From NCBI GenBank assembly GCA_944326355.1, contig CALVDO010000004.1, positions 1 through 64,000 of the forward strand: a DNA stretch of 64,000 bases, in the 5' to 3' direction. The position numbers were made by a program, and so were the translations under genes. This stretch comes from an uncultured Bacteroidales bacterium. GTDB lineage: Bacteria > Bacteroidota > Bacteroidia > Bacteroidales > UBA932. The notes under the pieces were generated by a model, which had not been told where the DNA came from, did not search any database, and worked only from the letters and a program-made list of their open reading frames with translations. Shown piece after piece: positions 26,425 to 35,260 of this stretch (position 1 is its first letter; the number at the start of each line of letters is the position of its first letter).

Positions 26425-28167
26425 TTAGAAAATTTTGAAATACCATGCCGTGGTTTCCGGCGAAGTAGTCGCCCCGGGAGTGTCCCTCGGTCCGAGCACA
26501 GCCTCCGGAGTGTAGTCGTCCAGATCCCTGGCCTTCAGGAAATGAGCCCACTTCACCCTGCTCTCCTTGCCTGCCGCCCCGGGACCGCTGTTTCCGTACT
26601 CGGCATAGAAAGATGTCTTCTCGGCGTCAGGCTTGTTCCAGTTGTGCCAGCCCTCCGGCCGAATGTGCGGCCCGAGCTCGCAGCTGATGAACACTGTCCT
26701 CGAATACGGCCTCCACGGACGCCCGAGATATACTTTCGTGATGCCTTCGGCGCCTGTCAGGCGGCAGTTTCTGAACACGAAGCCATATTCCTCCCCTTGC
26801 GGTGTGGCGGCGGCTGTCACATAGCTGTTCTTCTTGCTCATGACGGTGCATCCGTCGAAATAGGCAGTGGCGAAGCCGAAGATGAAGTCGGTCGTCCCCT
26901 CGATGTAGCAGTCCTTGAAATAGTGTCTCTGCCCCGGGCCGAAATCATATACGGTGTCCTGATTGGCGATGAAGCGGCAGCGGATGAAGGCCGCCCTGTC
27001 TCCGTCGACAGTGATCGCGCAGGCCTGGCCTATCTCCGGGCCTTCTCCCGCACTGTTTTCAAAAGTCAGGTTCTCGGCGAGGAAGTCGTTAGCGTGCATG
27101 AACACCGTGGATGTGGCCGAAGTGCCCATCGGATAGCCTGTCGAGCCGTTTCTGAGTGCATAGTCATCCCAGGTGATGACCGTAGTGAGCGCGTCTTCCC
27201 CGATGAGATGCAGCTTCTGCTTGTTGGCAGGAACGGTGACCTTCTCCCGGTAGATTCCCTTCTTTATGAATATCCGCGTCTCGTCCTGTTTGCAATAGTC
27301 GGGAGCGGCATTCACAGCCTCCTGTACAGTGAAGAAGTCTCCGCTGCCGTCCTTCGCGACGACAAAGTCATACTGTGTCACGTGAGGCTTCAGCTCCGGA
27401 ATCACGTCCGTGATGGCGGGCAGAAGAAGCTCTACGAGCTTTCTTGCTCCGGGCACATTTGTGTGGGTGTTGTCGGTGAGTCCGTCCGGATGGCGGGGGT
27501 TGACGCCGGCGGGAATCCACATATAATATTTTCTCGAGGCTTCGTCACCAATGGAGACCAGCCATTCCTGGGTGATCGTGCAGGCGTCCACGAACGGGAC
27601 TCCGAACTCCTCGGCCACCTGTCTCGCCGCCTCGGGATAATCCCCGTGACAGTCTCGTCTCAGATTTCCCTCGCCGTCAAACCACCTTCTCGAGACCGGG
27701 CTGAAGACAACAGGCTTCGCCCCCACGGACAGAGCATATTTCACAAACATTCTGAGATTCTCCTGATAGAGGCCGAAAGCAGGAGCGTATCTCGTGCTGT
27801 CGTCGACTTTCGAATCGTTATGCCCGAACTGGATGAAGAGATACTCTCCTGCCTTGAGATCGGCCTTCACCCTGTCCCAGAGGCCGAGGGATATGAAACT
27901 CTTGGTGCTGCGCCCGTTCTGCGCGTAATTCGCCACGGTCACGCAGCTGTCGAGATGGGACGGAAGCCTCTGTCCCCATCCCCTCTCAGGATTCTCCTTG
28001 GACAGATCCTTGTCCGCCATTGTAGAGTCACCCATGAGCCGGAGGACTATCCTGTCCGACCCTGACGCACTTTCCGATGCCCGGGCCTCGAAGGACGGCA
28101 TCAGCGCGGACATGGCCGCAACTGAGACGGCGGCCAGTCCCGACTTTATGATTTTCAATATTTTCAT
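26425..28167 (-). CDS. Fusion of SGNH acetylesterase (CE12-like) and pectin methylesterase (CE8)
   Basis: The 580-residue secreted protein (signal peptide to about residue 30) has two esterase halves. Residues 40-255 are an SGNH/GDSL domain with nucleophile Ser48 in GDSTM, NGRS (84-87), GHND (115-118) and the catalytic Asp232-x2-His235 in TDNTHTN, resembling rhamnogalacturonan acetylesterases. Residues 265-580 are a CE8 pectin methylesterase with GSGDF, Gln403-Asp404 (QDT), Asp427 in DFIFG and LGRPW (482-486), the standard catalytic set. Together they would remove acetyl and methyl groups so that lyases and polygalacturonase can cut. It is 30 bases downstream of the GH28 gene in the same operon. 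Confidence 0.9.
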   Translation of the reverse strand: MKILKIIKSGLAAVSVAAMSALMPSFEARASESASGSDRIVLRLMGDSTMADKDLSKENPERGWGQRLPSHLDSCVTVANYAQNGRSTKSFISLGLWDRVKADLKAGEYLFIQFGHNDSKVDDSTRYAPAFGLYQENLRMFVKYALSVGAKPVVFSPVSRRWFDGEGNLRRDCHGDYPEAARQVAEEFGVPFVDACTITQEWLVSIGDEASRKYYMWIPAGVNPRHPDGLTDNTHTNVPGARKLVELLLPAITDVIPELKPHVTQYDFVVAKDGSGDFFTVQEAVNAAPDYCKQDETRIFIKKGIYREKVTVPANKQKLHLIGEDALTTVITWDDYALRNGSTGYPMGTSATSTVFMHANDFLAENLTFENSAGEGPEIGQACAITVDGDRAAFIRCRFIANQDTVYDFGPGQRHYFKDCYIEGTTDFIFGFATAYFDGCTVMSKKNSYVTAAATPQGEEYGFVFRNCRLTGAEGITKVYLGRPWRPYSRTVFISCELGPHIRPEGWHNWNKPDAEKTSFYAEYGNSGPGAAGKESRVKWAHFLKARDLDDYTPEAVLGPRDTPGATTSPETTAWYFKIF

Positions 28168-28172
28168 ATTAT

Positions 28173-28208
28173 CTGCATTCAGTCATTTTACCTGCATTCA
28201 GTCATTTA
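28173..28208. repeat. 19-bp-period tandem duplication over the GH28 stop codon
   Basis: The sequence CTGCATTCAGTCATTT occurs at 28173 and again at 28192. The second copy contains the last codons and stop of the GH28 gene; the first copy lies in the gap before the esterase gene. It looks like replication slippage and has no obvious function. Confidence 0.6.
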
Positions 28209-29817
28209 TGACTATCTCCCCTTCCCCGTGACGGAACACGGACACTCCCCCTTCACCGGCAGCGTCGCGGCATGACTCGATCCTCACGTTGCGGCAGTTG
28301 GCGAAGATGAAGCCCTCACCTTCAGCCTGACGGATGTCCACATTCTTAAGGAGCACACCGTCAGAATAACGTATGTCAGCGCCCTTTTCTGAGACTATGA
28401 GGCAGTCTTCCACCGTTATTCCGGAAATGTTCTTCTCAGGAATGCCGTTGAAGTACATTGCTCGTGCGGCTCCGCTGCACACGATGTTGCTGATGTGGAT
28501 GTCCCTGAACTCCGGGGTGGTCTCGTCCACCGGGACCGGCTCAATGTCATAGAGGGCAGCGACCTCGTCCTCGGCGGCTTCAAGCGCCGACTTGCCTCCG
28601 TAGTGCAGGTCGAAGAGCAGAGGCTCGGCAGGTATGTCCATCATGGTCACGCCGTCGATGTGGACATTCTCGACCACTCCGCCGCGCCCCCTGCAGCTCT
28701 TGAAGCGCAGGCCGACGTCCGTGCCGAGAAAGCGGCAGTTGGTCACCGATATGTTGCTCACGCCTCCGGACATCTCGCTTCCCACCACGAACCCTCCGTG
28801 ACCGTGAAATACCACGCAGTTGTCCACGATGAGATTGCGGCACGGCCTCGCACGCCGGCGTCCGTCCTCGTCCTTGCCCGACTTGATACAGATGGCGTCA
28901 TCTCCGACGTCGAAAGAGGAGTTGACCACAAGCACGTCTTCACAGGAGTCGATGTCCAGCCCGTCACCATTCTGCGAATACCACGGATTGCGCACGGTCA
29001 CATTGCTGATGATGACGTTGCGGCACATGAGCGGATGTATGTTCCAGCATGGGGAATTCTGGAAAAGCACGTCTTCGAGCAGGACATTCTCGCACTCCAT
29101 GAAACTTATCATCACCGGACGCAGATAGGTCTTCACCGACTCCCAGTCCTCCTCAGTCTCCATCCCCTGCGGCACATTGAAGGCATCGCTCACGACAGAG
29201 CCCCTGAAAGAGGTCGAATCAGGATACCACACGTCGCCCTTGGCATTGGTGAAGCCTCCTGAGGCAAGAAGTTCCTTCCACTGCGACGGGGCCATCTTCG
29301 ACTTCTTCACCTGACGCCAGTCGTCACCGGATCCGTCTATCGTGCCTCCGCCGGTGATCGAGACGTTCTTCACGCCGACCGCGTTCACCGGAGATATGCA
29401 TCTGCGTGTGTCAAGTCCCTCAAAGACCGTCTCTACTATCGGATAGAGCTCCCTGTCCGATGAGAAACGGATGATTGCGTCGGGAGTGACATGGAGATCG
29501 ATGTTGTCCTTGAGAGTAACAGGGCCCGTGAGCCAGATGCCCTCGGGCACCACAAGATGTCCTCCGCCCATCGCGGAGAGAGAATCTATAGCCTTTCGGA
29601 AAGCCTCGGAATTGAGAGTCACCCCGTCGCCCACGGCGCCGAAATCTGTGAGGATCACCCGGTGGTCAGGGATGTCGGGACGATGCACTTGCGGCATGTC
29701 GAACGGCAGGTCTTCATAGAGATAGCCGAACTCATAGCTGCTGCAGCCTGTGGCCAGCATTCCCGCCGACAGCAGGAGCGCCGCAGCTGATACGGATAAG
29801 ATTTTTGACAGACTCAT
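28198..29817 (-). CDS. GH28 polygalacturonase lipoprotein
   Basis: The 539-residue lipoprotein (Cys25, LATGC) is a right-handed beta-helix glycoside hydrolase of family 28, which hydrolyses alpha-1,4-galacturonide bonds. All family motifs are visible: NGDGLDI (283-289) with the catalytic Asp, the Asp-Asp pair DVGDD (303-307), HGHGG (338-342) and RFK (371-373). It starts with ATG at 29817 and is the first gene of the pectin enzyme operon. Exo or endo action, and homogalacturonan versus substituted pectin, cannot be told from sequence alone. Confidence 0.93.
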   Translation of the reverse strand: MSLSKILSVSAAALLLSAGMLATGCSSYEFGYLYEDLPFDMPQVHRPDIPDHRVILTDFGAVGDGVTLNSEAFRKAIDSLSAMGGGHLVVPEGIWLTGPVTLKDNIDLHVTPDAIIRFSSDRELYPIVETVFEGLDTRRCISPVNAVGVKNVSITGGGTIDGSGDDWRQVKKSKMAPSQWKELLASGGFTNAKGDVWYPDSTSFRGSVVSDAFNVPQGMETEEDWESVKTYLRPVMISFMECENVLLEDVLFQNSPCWNIHPLMCRNVIISNVTVRNPWYSQNGDGLDIDSCEDVLVVNSSFDVGDDAICIKSGKDEDGRRRARPCRNLIVDNCVVFHGHGGFVVGSEMSGGVSNISVTNCRFLGTDVGLRFKSCRGRGGVVENVHIDGVTMMDIPAEPLLFDLHYGGKSALEAAEDEVAALYDIEPVPVDETTPEFRDIHISNIVCSGAARAMYFNGIPEKNISGITVEDCLIVSEKGADIRYSDGVLLKNVDIRQAEGEGFIFANCRNVRIESCRDAAGEGGVSVFRHGEGEIVIND

Positions 29818-29875
29818 TGGTTATAGGTTTTTACGTGTCGGCTATGCGCGAAAAAATCCGCACATTCATCTTTTG

Positions 29876-29883
29876 CAAAAGTA
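29876..29883 (-). promoter_or_regulatory. -7 element for the pectin enzyme operon
   Basis: The minus-strand octamer TACTTTTG matches TAnnTTTG. It lies about 60 bases upstream of the GH28 start, which is first in its operon. The -33 box is poor, as expected for a promoter that needs an activator such as the hybrid sensor, but that reading is inference. Confidence 0.4.
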
Positions 29884-29949
29884 GTCATCCGTCCCCGTTT
29901 CAGATTGCACTTTTTATCGCATTTCGGTCAATTATTTTCAGAATGTTTC

Positions 29950-29957
29950 TAAATTTG
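29950..29957 (+). promoter_or_regulatory. -7 element for tatA-tatC
   Basis: TAAATTTG is a perfect -7 box, 30 bases before the tatA start codon at 29988. No clear TTTG lies at the right distance upstream. It is divergent from the GH28 promoter, and the two share a 170-base intergenic region. Confidence 0.45.
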
Positions 29958-29987
29958 CCGCATTCATCCGCAACTTTTGCAAAGGAT

Positions 29988-30164
29988 ATGAACAGTCTGC
30001 TTTTTTTGAACCTCGGCGGAGGTGAAGTGCTCATCATCGCCCTCGTAGTCCTTCTGATATTCGGAGGAGCAAAGATTCCCGAGCTCATGCGCGGGATAGG
30101 CAAAGGCATCAGAAGCTTCAAGGACGGAATGAAGGACATCGAACAGGACATCAACAGGGAATAG
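29988..30164 (+). CDS. tatA: Twin-arginine translocase subunit TatA/E
   Basis: The 58-residue protein has the TatA plan: short N terminus, one membrane helix (about 11-24, [15 protein letters not shown]), the [17 protein letters not shown] hinge and amphipathic helix, and a charged tail. TatA forms the pore-like assembly that moves folded proteins across the inner membrane. The open frame extends 61 codons upstream, but the ATG at 29988 gives the correct family N terminus. tatC follows after nine bases. No tatB is seen, so this is probably a two-component TatA-TatC system. Confidence 0.92.
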   Translation: MNSLLFLNLGGGEVLIIALVVLLIFGGAKIPELMRGIGKGIRSFKDGMKDIEQDINRE

Positions 30165-30173
30165 ACGTCCTTC

Positions 30174-30992
30174 ATGCAGAAGACGCCGGCACGGACTCAA
30201 GATACCCCCGTAAATGAAAACCGGGAGGAAATGACGTTCTGGGGACATCTCGAAGTCCTCAGATGGTGCATCATGCGCGTAGCCATAGCTCTGGCAATAT
30301 GCATGGTCGCCTGCTTCGTCGCCATGCCGCACATCTTCGACAGCTTCATCCTCGGCCCGACCACCTCCGACTTCTTCCTCTACAGATGGCTCTCCGGCCT
30401 GAAGGGAGGCGGAGGCATCTTCCCGGACTTCAGCTCGGACTTCTCGGTCGACATCATCAACATAAATGTCGCCACGCAGTTCACCACCCACATGAGCACG
30501 TCGTTCTGGATGGCGCTCGTGATCGTCTTTCCATACCTTATATATGAGATATGGAAATTCATCAGGCCGGCGCTGCTTCCCGGGGAGAAACGCAGCATCG
30601 GAGCCGGATTCCTGTTCGGGACCCTGATGTTCTACCTCGGATGCGCCATAGGCTACGGGCTCGTGTTCCCGTTCACTTTCAGATTCCTCACCGAATACAC
30701 GATCAGCGCCGAAATCACCAATCAGATCTCGCTCAGCTCATACATCAGCAACTTTCTGATGATGATCTTCATAATGGGAATCGTATTCGAGATGCCTCTC
30801 CTTGCGTGGGTGCTCTCCGCAATGGGCGTCATCCGGCGAGACATGTTAGTCTCCGGCCGCCGCTATGCCGTAGTGATACTCCTCATACTGGCGGCAGTCA
30901 TCACCCCTACAGGCGACCCCTTCAGCCTGATGATCGTATTCATTCCTCTCTACCTGCTCTACGAACTGGCGATCCGCGTGGTCCGCAAATAG
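30174..30992 (+). CDS. tatC: Sec-independent protein translocase TatC
   Basis: TatC is the receptor for twin-arginine signal peptides. The 272-residue product has six predicted membrane helices and the conserved cytoplasmic start EMTFWGHLEVLRWCIMRV, corresponding to the HLxELRxRL motif. A periplasmic insert (about 60-100, rich in Gly, Ser and Asp) is longer than in E. coli TatC, as is common in Bacteroidota. It is the second gene of the tatA-tatC operon. Its long soluble N terminus (about 20 residues) rests on the ATG at 30174. Confidence 0.95.
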   Translation: MQKTPARTQDTPVNENREEMTFWGHLEVLRWCIMRVAIALAICMVACFVAMPHIFDSFILGPTTSDFFLYRWLSGLKGGGGIFPDFSSDFSVDIININVATQFTTHMSTSFWMALVIVFPYLIYEIWKFIRPALLPGEKRSIGAGFLFGTLMFYLGCAIGYGLVFPFTFRFLTEYTISAEITNQISLSSYISNFLMMIFIMGIVFEMPLLAWVLSAMGVIRRDMLVSGRRYAVVILLILAAVITPTGDPFSLMIVFIPLYLLYELAIRVVRK

Positions 30993-31034
30993 GCTACGGG
31001 AGCGGCAGGCCGACCCGGGAATTCCGGAAACGAC

Positions 31035-31066
31035 AAAAAAAGACGGCGGCCATTGCGGCCGCCGTC
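31035..31066 (-). terminator. Rho-independent terminator of the aldolase gene
   Basis: GACGGCGGCC (31042-31051) and GGCCGCCGTC (31057-31066) form a perfect 10-bp stem with a five-base loop. On the minus strand it is followed by a T-run (plus-strand A residues 31035-31041). It lies 25 bases after the aldolase stop codon and also faces the end of tatC. Confidence 0.88.
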
Positions 31067-31090
31067 ATCTGCGATATCTGAACGTACTGC

Positions 31091-32092
31091 TTATTCTGCC
31101 TTTCCGTCAGAACCGAGCACATTGATGATCTTGTGGATATACAGCTTCTTCATCTCGTCACGGGCAGGTCCGAGATACTTGCGAGGGTCAAACTCAGCCG
31201 GCTTCTCGGCGAATACCTTGCGCACTGCGGCAGTCATCGCGAGACGTGAGTCAGAGTCGATGTTGATCTTGCATACTGCTGACTTGGCGGCCTTGCGGAG
31301 CTCCTCCTCAGGGATTCCGATGGCGGCCTCAAGATTTCCGCCGTATTTGTTGATCATGTCCACATATTCCTGCGGAACGGAAGAAGAGCCGTGAAGAACG
31401 ATAGGGAAGCCCGGAAGCTCCTTCATCACGCCGTCAAGCACGTCGAATGCGAGAGGCGGCGGAACGAGACGGCCGGTCTTAGGATCCAGAGTACACTGCT
31501 CAGGCTTGAACTTGTATGCTCCGTGAGACGTTCCGATGGAGATGGCGAGAGAGTCGCAGCCGGTCTTGGTGGTGAAGTCAACCACCTCTTCAGGCTTCGT
31601 ATAAGTGTGATGCTCAGCCTGAACCTCATCCTCAACGCCGGCGAGTACTCCGAGCTCTCCCTCAACGGTCACGTCATACTGATGGGCATACTCGACCACC
31701 TTCTTGGTGAGAGCGACATTCTCGTCATAAGGAAGATGTGAACCGTCGATCATGACTGATGAGAATCCCATGTCCACGCAGCTCTTGCACAGCTCGTAAG
31801 AATCGCCGTGGTCGAGATGGAGAACGATCTGAGGATGTTCCCATCCGAGCTCCTTGGCATACTCGACAGCTCCCTCGGCCATGTAGCGGAGAAGAGTCTG
31901 ATTGGCGTAGTTGCGGGCGCCCTTTGAAACCTGGAGAATTACCGGAGACTTGGTCTCTGCAGCAGCCTGGATAATGGCCTGAAGCTGCTCCATATTGTTG
32001 AAGTTGAACGCAGGAATCGCATATCCCCCGTTGATGGCCTTCCTGAACATCTCCCTGGTGTTCACGAGGCCGAGTGTCTTATAAGATACCAT
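31091..32092 (-). CDS. fba: Class II fructose-bisphosphate aldolase
   Basis: The enzyme splits fructose 1,6-bisphosphate to dihydroxyacetone phosphate and glyceraldehyde 3-phosphate in glycolysis and makes it in gluconeogenesis. The 333-residue protein has the zinc-binding HLDHGD (92-97), VEGELGVLAG, SIGTSHGAYKF with the second histidine region, and VLHGSSSV with the third. It stands alone on the minus strand between the two polysaccharide loci with its own terminator. A -7 box lies about 210 bases upstream, implying a long leader. Confidence 0.96.
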   Translation of the reverse strand: MVSYKTLGLVNTREMFRKAINGGYAIPAFNFNNMEQLQAIIQAAAETKSPVILQVSKGARNYANQTLLRYMAEGAVEYAKELGWEHPQIVLHLDHGDSYELCKSCVDMGFSSVMIDGSHLPYDENVALTKKVVEYAHQYDVTVEGELGVLAGVEDEVQAEHHTYTKPEEVVDFTTKTGCDSLAISIGTSHGAYKFKPEQCTLDPKTGRLVPPPLAFDVLDGVMKELPGFPIVLHGSSSVPQEYVDMINKYGGNLEAAIGIPEEELRKAAKSAVCKINIDSDSRLAMTAAVRKVFAEKPAEFDPRKYLGPARDEMKKLYIHKIINVLGSDGKAE

Positions 32093-32304
32093 ACTTTATA
32101 TATTAAAAGTTTTTCTGAATCCGAGCCCGCTCCCGGCAGCCTCTGATGGCGCACTTGAGCGAATGTCAGCCATTTTCTCGAAAGAATACGGCAAACCCTT
32201 GTCTTATCCTGCAATAAGCCTGCCATTTCACCCAGAGAACAGACATTTCACTCCGGAAACCGACATTTTGCGCCGGACGCGCAGAATCCCGCCGAAAAGC
32301 CGTG

Positions 32305-32312
32305 CAAAAATA
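32305..32312 (-). promoter_or_regulatory. Candidate -7 element for the aldolase gene
   Basis: The minus-strand octamer TATTTTTG fits TAnnTTTG. It would start transcription near 32298, giving a 5' leader of about 205 bases before the aldolase ATG. The 32093-32360 stretch holds no gene that I can recognise. Confidence 0.35.
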
Positions 32313-32360
32313 AACAATTTTGCCGGAAATAAAAATCTGACCCAAGATTTGCCTTCAGGG

Positions 32361-32391
32361 GTTGGATATATGAAAAACATCCTTAAATTTG
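32361..32391 (+). promoter_or_regulatory. Promoter of the alginate esterase operon
   Basis: GTTG at 32361-32364, a 19-base spacer and TAAATTTG at 32384-32391 make a good Bacteroidota promoter. Transcription should begin near 32398, directly at the double operator that follows, and run into the esterase gene at 32498. Confidence 0.6.
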
Positions 32392-32400
32392 CACTCATCA

Positions 32401-32429
32401 AATTGGTCTACCAATCTGGTCTACCAATT
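32401..32429 (+). promoter_or_regulatory. Double GntR-type operator before the esterase operon
   Basis: Two inverted-repeat sites, TTGGTCTACCAA (32403-32414) and CTGGTCTACCAA (32416-32427), lie 13 bp apart. Each has TGGT-N2-ACCA, the form bound by FadR-type GntR proteins (TNGTNNNACNA family). The first TGGT starts 12 bases after the -7 box, so a bound repressor would cover the transcription start. The same 29-bp block, identical at 25 positions, occurs before susC at 35158. The likely ligand protein is the GntR/FCD regulator encoded at 54999. Confidence 0.7.
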
Positions 32430-32497
32430 GGACGCCTACGCCGGAAGAGGCACGCAAAGAGAAGTTCCGGCACATCACATGATTAAGACACATTGAA

Positions 32498-33508
32498 ATG
32501 AAACGCAGATCCATCATTTCTGCGGCTATTCTGCCGCTTTTCGCCGGCCTCACGATGCTGACTTCCGCCCAGAGCGCGGCGGCTCAGGAAAAAGTGCCGA
32601 CCAACAGATACTCCATGAAGCTGAGCCTCAATGAGGACGGCACATATTCCCTCCAGAAGGCCGAGCGCTATGCCGCCATCGTGGATCTCTCCAAGATAGA
32701 GGATCTTACCGTGCCTTTCACCCTTGTCCGCGAAAGACTCTCGTCAAAGGACTACAAAGGAGTGGAGACAAAGGAATTCACTTATAAAGTACATGACGGC
32801 TACGAGCTTAAGCTCAAGGTCGACCTCGCTGTGACTGACAATCCGGCGCCGGTGGTCTTCTATCTCCACGGAGGCGGATGGTCGAGAGGCACATTCGAGT
32901 CCAACAGGGTGCTGTCCCAGTATATGGCCAAGCAGAAGGGAGTGACCGGAGTGAGAATCGAGTACACGATGGACGGCGATCCTGAAGGCACTGTGGATGT
33001 GGCCGTACAGGATGTTCTGGACGCGGTCGAGTTCATCAGGAAGCATGCCGAAGAGCTCAATGTGGACCCTTCGAGAACAGGGTTCGTCGGCAATTCGGCA
33101 GGCGCGCATCTTGCCGCCTGCGGAGCAATGCTGTGCAAGGACGCCAAGGCTTTTGTAGGCTATTCAGGCATCTACGACCTGACCACGGCGGCCATTACCA
33201 CAAGGGCAAAGACTCCTGCCAGAGTGGCATACTTCAGGGACAAGGACCCGAAGACTCTCGCTGAGGCTTCTCCTGTGCGCATGATACCGAAAAGGAGGAC
33301 TCTGGCCGCGATGCTCGTGTGCGGCACGGCCGACATCACCGTCGAATGGTCACAGAGCCGGGAATTTGCCGAGGCTCTCGAAAAAAGGGGCAACAAGGTG
33401 GATCTCGAGGTGTACGAGAACTACGACCACAACCTGAGTTCCAACAGTTCGGACAAGATGGAAGAGATATTCTTCAAGACCGTCGGCTTCCTCTCGGAAA
33501 ACCTCTGA
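32498..33508 (+). CDS. Secreted alpha/beta-hydrolase esterase (alginate locus)
   Basis: The 336-residue protein has a signal peptide (about 1-30, ending SAAAQ) and an alpha/beta-hydrolase fold of the hormone-sensitive-lipase/carbohydrate-esterase type: oxyanion motif HGGGW (124-128), nucleophile Ser200 in GNSAG, an acid likely in CGTADITVEW, and His in NYDHNLS near the C terminus. Such enzymes remove acetyl or other acyl groups from glycans. It is the first gene behind the GntR operator at 32401, followed after 13 bases by a second esterase, so a role in de-esterifying alginate is plausible. The exact substrate is not shown by sequence. Confidence 0.8.
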   Translation: MKRRSIISAAILPLFAGLTMLTSAQSAAAQEKVPTNRYSMKLSLNEDGTYSLQKAERYAAIVDLSKIEDLTVPFTLVRERLSSKDYKGVETKEFTYKVHDGYELKLKVDLAVTDNPAPVVFYLHGGGWSRGTFESNRVLSQYMAKQKGVTGVRIEYTMDGDPEGTVDVAVQDVLDAVEFIRKHAEELNVDPSRTGFVGNSAGAHLAACGAMLCKDAKAFVGYSGIYDLTTAAITTRAKTPARVAYFRDKDPKTLAEASPVRMIPKRRTLAAMLVCGTADITVEWSQSREFAEALEKRGNKVDLEVYENYDHNLSSNSSDKMEEIFFKTVGFLSENL

Positions 33509-33521
33509 AAAAAGAACAGCC

Positions 33522-35060
33522 GTGAAACTTTGTTCCATTAATATCTTTCCGGCAGCGGCGTCTGGTGCGGCCTCGTCCCGCAAGGCGGCGCTGCCTTTCC
33601 TCATGATGGCCGCAGTCCTCTGCGCCCTTATCCTTCCGGCTGACCATGCCGCCGCCCAGACAAGGCTTCCGGCCCTGTTCAGCGACGGGATGGTGCTTCA
33701 GCGCTCGTCTGACGCCCCGGTATGGGGCTGGGACATTCCCGGCACTGAAATCTCCGTGACGGCGTCGTGGGACGGACGCTCATGCACCGCGACAGCCGGA
33801 GAAGACGGCAGATGGATGACCCGCATCGAGACTCCTGAAGCCGGCGGGCCATACGAAATCACGGTGCGTGGCTCAGAAGAGAAGGTGATCAGAGGGGTGC
33901 TCTCGGGAGAAGTGTGGATATGCAGCGGACAGTCCAATATGGCCATGCCGGTGAGAGGCTACACCTCACAGCCGGTGGAGGACTCGTTCCGGACCATCCT
34001 CTCCGCTCCGGAATATGGAGAGAGGATACATGTGTTCAACGTGACGAAAGACCCGGGGCCTGAAGTCAGGGAGGATTGCCGGGGTCTCTGGAAAGAGGCG
34101 TCCTGCGAAAGCGCAGCCTCGACTTCAGCCGTAGCATGGCATTTCGCCGTAGCCCTCACCGAAGCCCTCGGAGTCCCTGTAGGAATAATTGTCTCGGCAT
34201 ACGGAAGCACGAAGATTGAGCCGTGGACACCGAAAGACGCGCTCGAAGATGCTCTCGAAGGCGCCATTCCTAAAAAGCTCCTCGAGGAAAAGCTCTCCGC
34301 GCGGAATGTGGAGGGCAAGGCTCCGACAGAAGCGGGCTCGCTGTACAACAGCATGATAGCTCCGCTCTCACCTTACGCCGCCAAAGGATTCCTGTGGTAT
34401 CAGGGATGCTCAAGCAGAAAAGACTACGGCCATTACGCCCTGATGCAGACGGCGATGGTCGGAGCGTGGAGGCGCGCGTGGGGAGACGATAACGCCGAAA
34501 TGCCGTTCATATTCGCGACGATAGCTCCGCACGCATACGGAAATGCAGAAGACGCCGTCAGGGCATATTTCGTGGAAAGTCAGCTTAAGTCTCTGGAGAT
34601 GATTCCCAACAGCCATGCCGTGGTGACGGAGGGACTCGGAGAGAAAGACTGCATCCACCCGCCCAAAAAGCGGGAGGTGGGAGAAATGATGGCCTGGACA
34701 GCACTTTCAAAGACTTACGGAGTGTCAGGCATGACAGCAGGCTATCCGCAGTACGACAGAATGGAGACAGGCGAAGGAGTGGTGACCGTATGGTTTTCCA
34801 ACGCGAAATACGGGCTGTGCCCTTCGTATGGAGAGCCCGTGAAGGGATTTTACCTTGCAGGGAAAGACCGTACATTCCACGAGGCCACAGCCGTCATCCT
34901 CAAGAATCCGCTCAGAGTGGAAGTGCGCTGTGACGCAGTGCCGGAGCCCGTCGCGGTCAGATATTCATTTTTCAACTGGTGCGAATCCAACCTGACCGAC
35001 ACGTTCGGCATCCCGGTCCCTCCTTTCAGAAGCGACGACTGGCCCAATAACAAGGAATGA
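33522..35060 (+). CDS. Sialate O-acetylesterase-like (SASA family) esterase
   Basis: The 512-residue secreted protein has an N-terminal beta domain and an SGNH hydrolase domain of the SASA family. The nucleophile Ser138 lies in WICSGQSNM, and LWYQGCSS (about 287-294) takes the place of the usual WYQGE-N block. Family members deacetylate sialic acids or acetylated plant and other polysaccharides. It begins with GTG at 33522, 13 bases after the preceding esterase gene, and an ATG 27 codons later is a less likely start because it would cut the signal region. Its location under the alginate-type operator argues for acetylated uronate polymer rather than sialic acid as substrate (inference). Confidence 0.8.
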   Translation: MKLCSINIFPAAASGAASSRKAALPFLMMAAVLCALILPADHAAAQTRLPALFSDGMVLQRSSDAPVWGWDIPGTEISVTASWDGRSCTATAGEDGRWMTRIETPEAGGPYEITVRGSEEKVIRGVLSGEVWICSGQSNMAMPVRGYTSQPVEDSFRTILSAPEYGERIHVFNVTKDPGPEVREDCRGLWKEASCESAASTSAVAWHFAVALTEALGVPVGIIVSAYGSTKIEPWTPKDALEDALEGAIPKKLLEEKLSARNVEGKAPTEAGSLYNSMIAPLSPYAAKGFLWYQGCSSRKDYGHYALMQTAMVGAWRRAWGDDNAEMPFIFATIAPHAYGNAEDAVRAYFVESQLKSLEMIPNSHAVVTEGLGEKDCIHPPKKREVGEMMAWTALSKTYGVSGMTAGYPQYDRMETGEGVVTVWFSNAKYGLCPSYGEPVKGFYLAGKDRTFHEATAVILKNPLRVEVRCDAVPEPVAVRYSFFNWCESNLTDTFGIPVPPFRSDDWPNNKE

Positions 35061-35116
35061 GGGCCGGGGGCATGACAGAAAATAATGTCCGGACACGGAT
35101 TTTTTGAAATGGCGAT

Positions 35117-35148
35117 ATTGCAATTTTCAAATAATCTGGTCATATTTG
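35117..35148 (+). promoter_or_regulatory. Promoter of the alginate susC operon
   Basis: ATTG at 35117-35120, a 20-base spacer and CATATTTG at 35141-35148 resemble the -33/-7 boxes, with one mismatch in each. Transcription would start near 35155. The double operator begins nine bases after the -7 box, the same arrangement as at the esterase promoter. Confidence 0.5.
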
Positions 35149-35157
35149 TCGAAACTT

Positions 35158-35186
35158 AATTGGTCAACCAATCTGGCAGACCAATT
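35158..35186 (+). promoter_or_regulatory. Double GntR-type operator before the alginate susC
   Basis: TTGGTCAACCAA (35160-35171) and CTGGCAGACCAA (35173-35184) repeat with a 13-bp period. The block differs from the one at 32401 at only four of 29 positions, all inside or next to the non-conserved spacers. The distance from -7 box to first TGGT is 12 bases in both. Conservation of arms, period and promoter geometry points to one repressor acting at two promoters. Confidence 0.7.
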
Positions 35187-35260
35187 TTCGGGCAAGTCCG
35201 GACAAGACTACACGGAAACCATAAACAATTTTTAAGTATATCTTATAAACTGATAACCTT

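Noticed and set aside
26542..28065. Open frame of 507 codons on the plus strand opposite the SGNH-CE8 gene
   Set aside because: The opposite strand encodes two complete catalytic domains, and this frame has no recognisable domain or start context.
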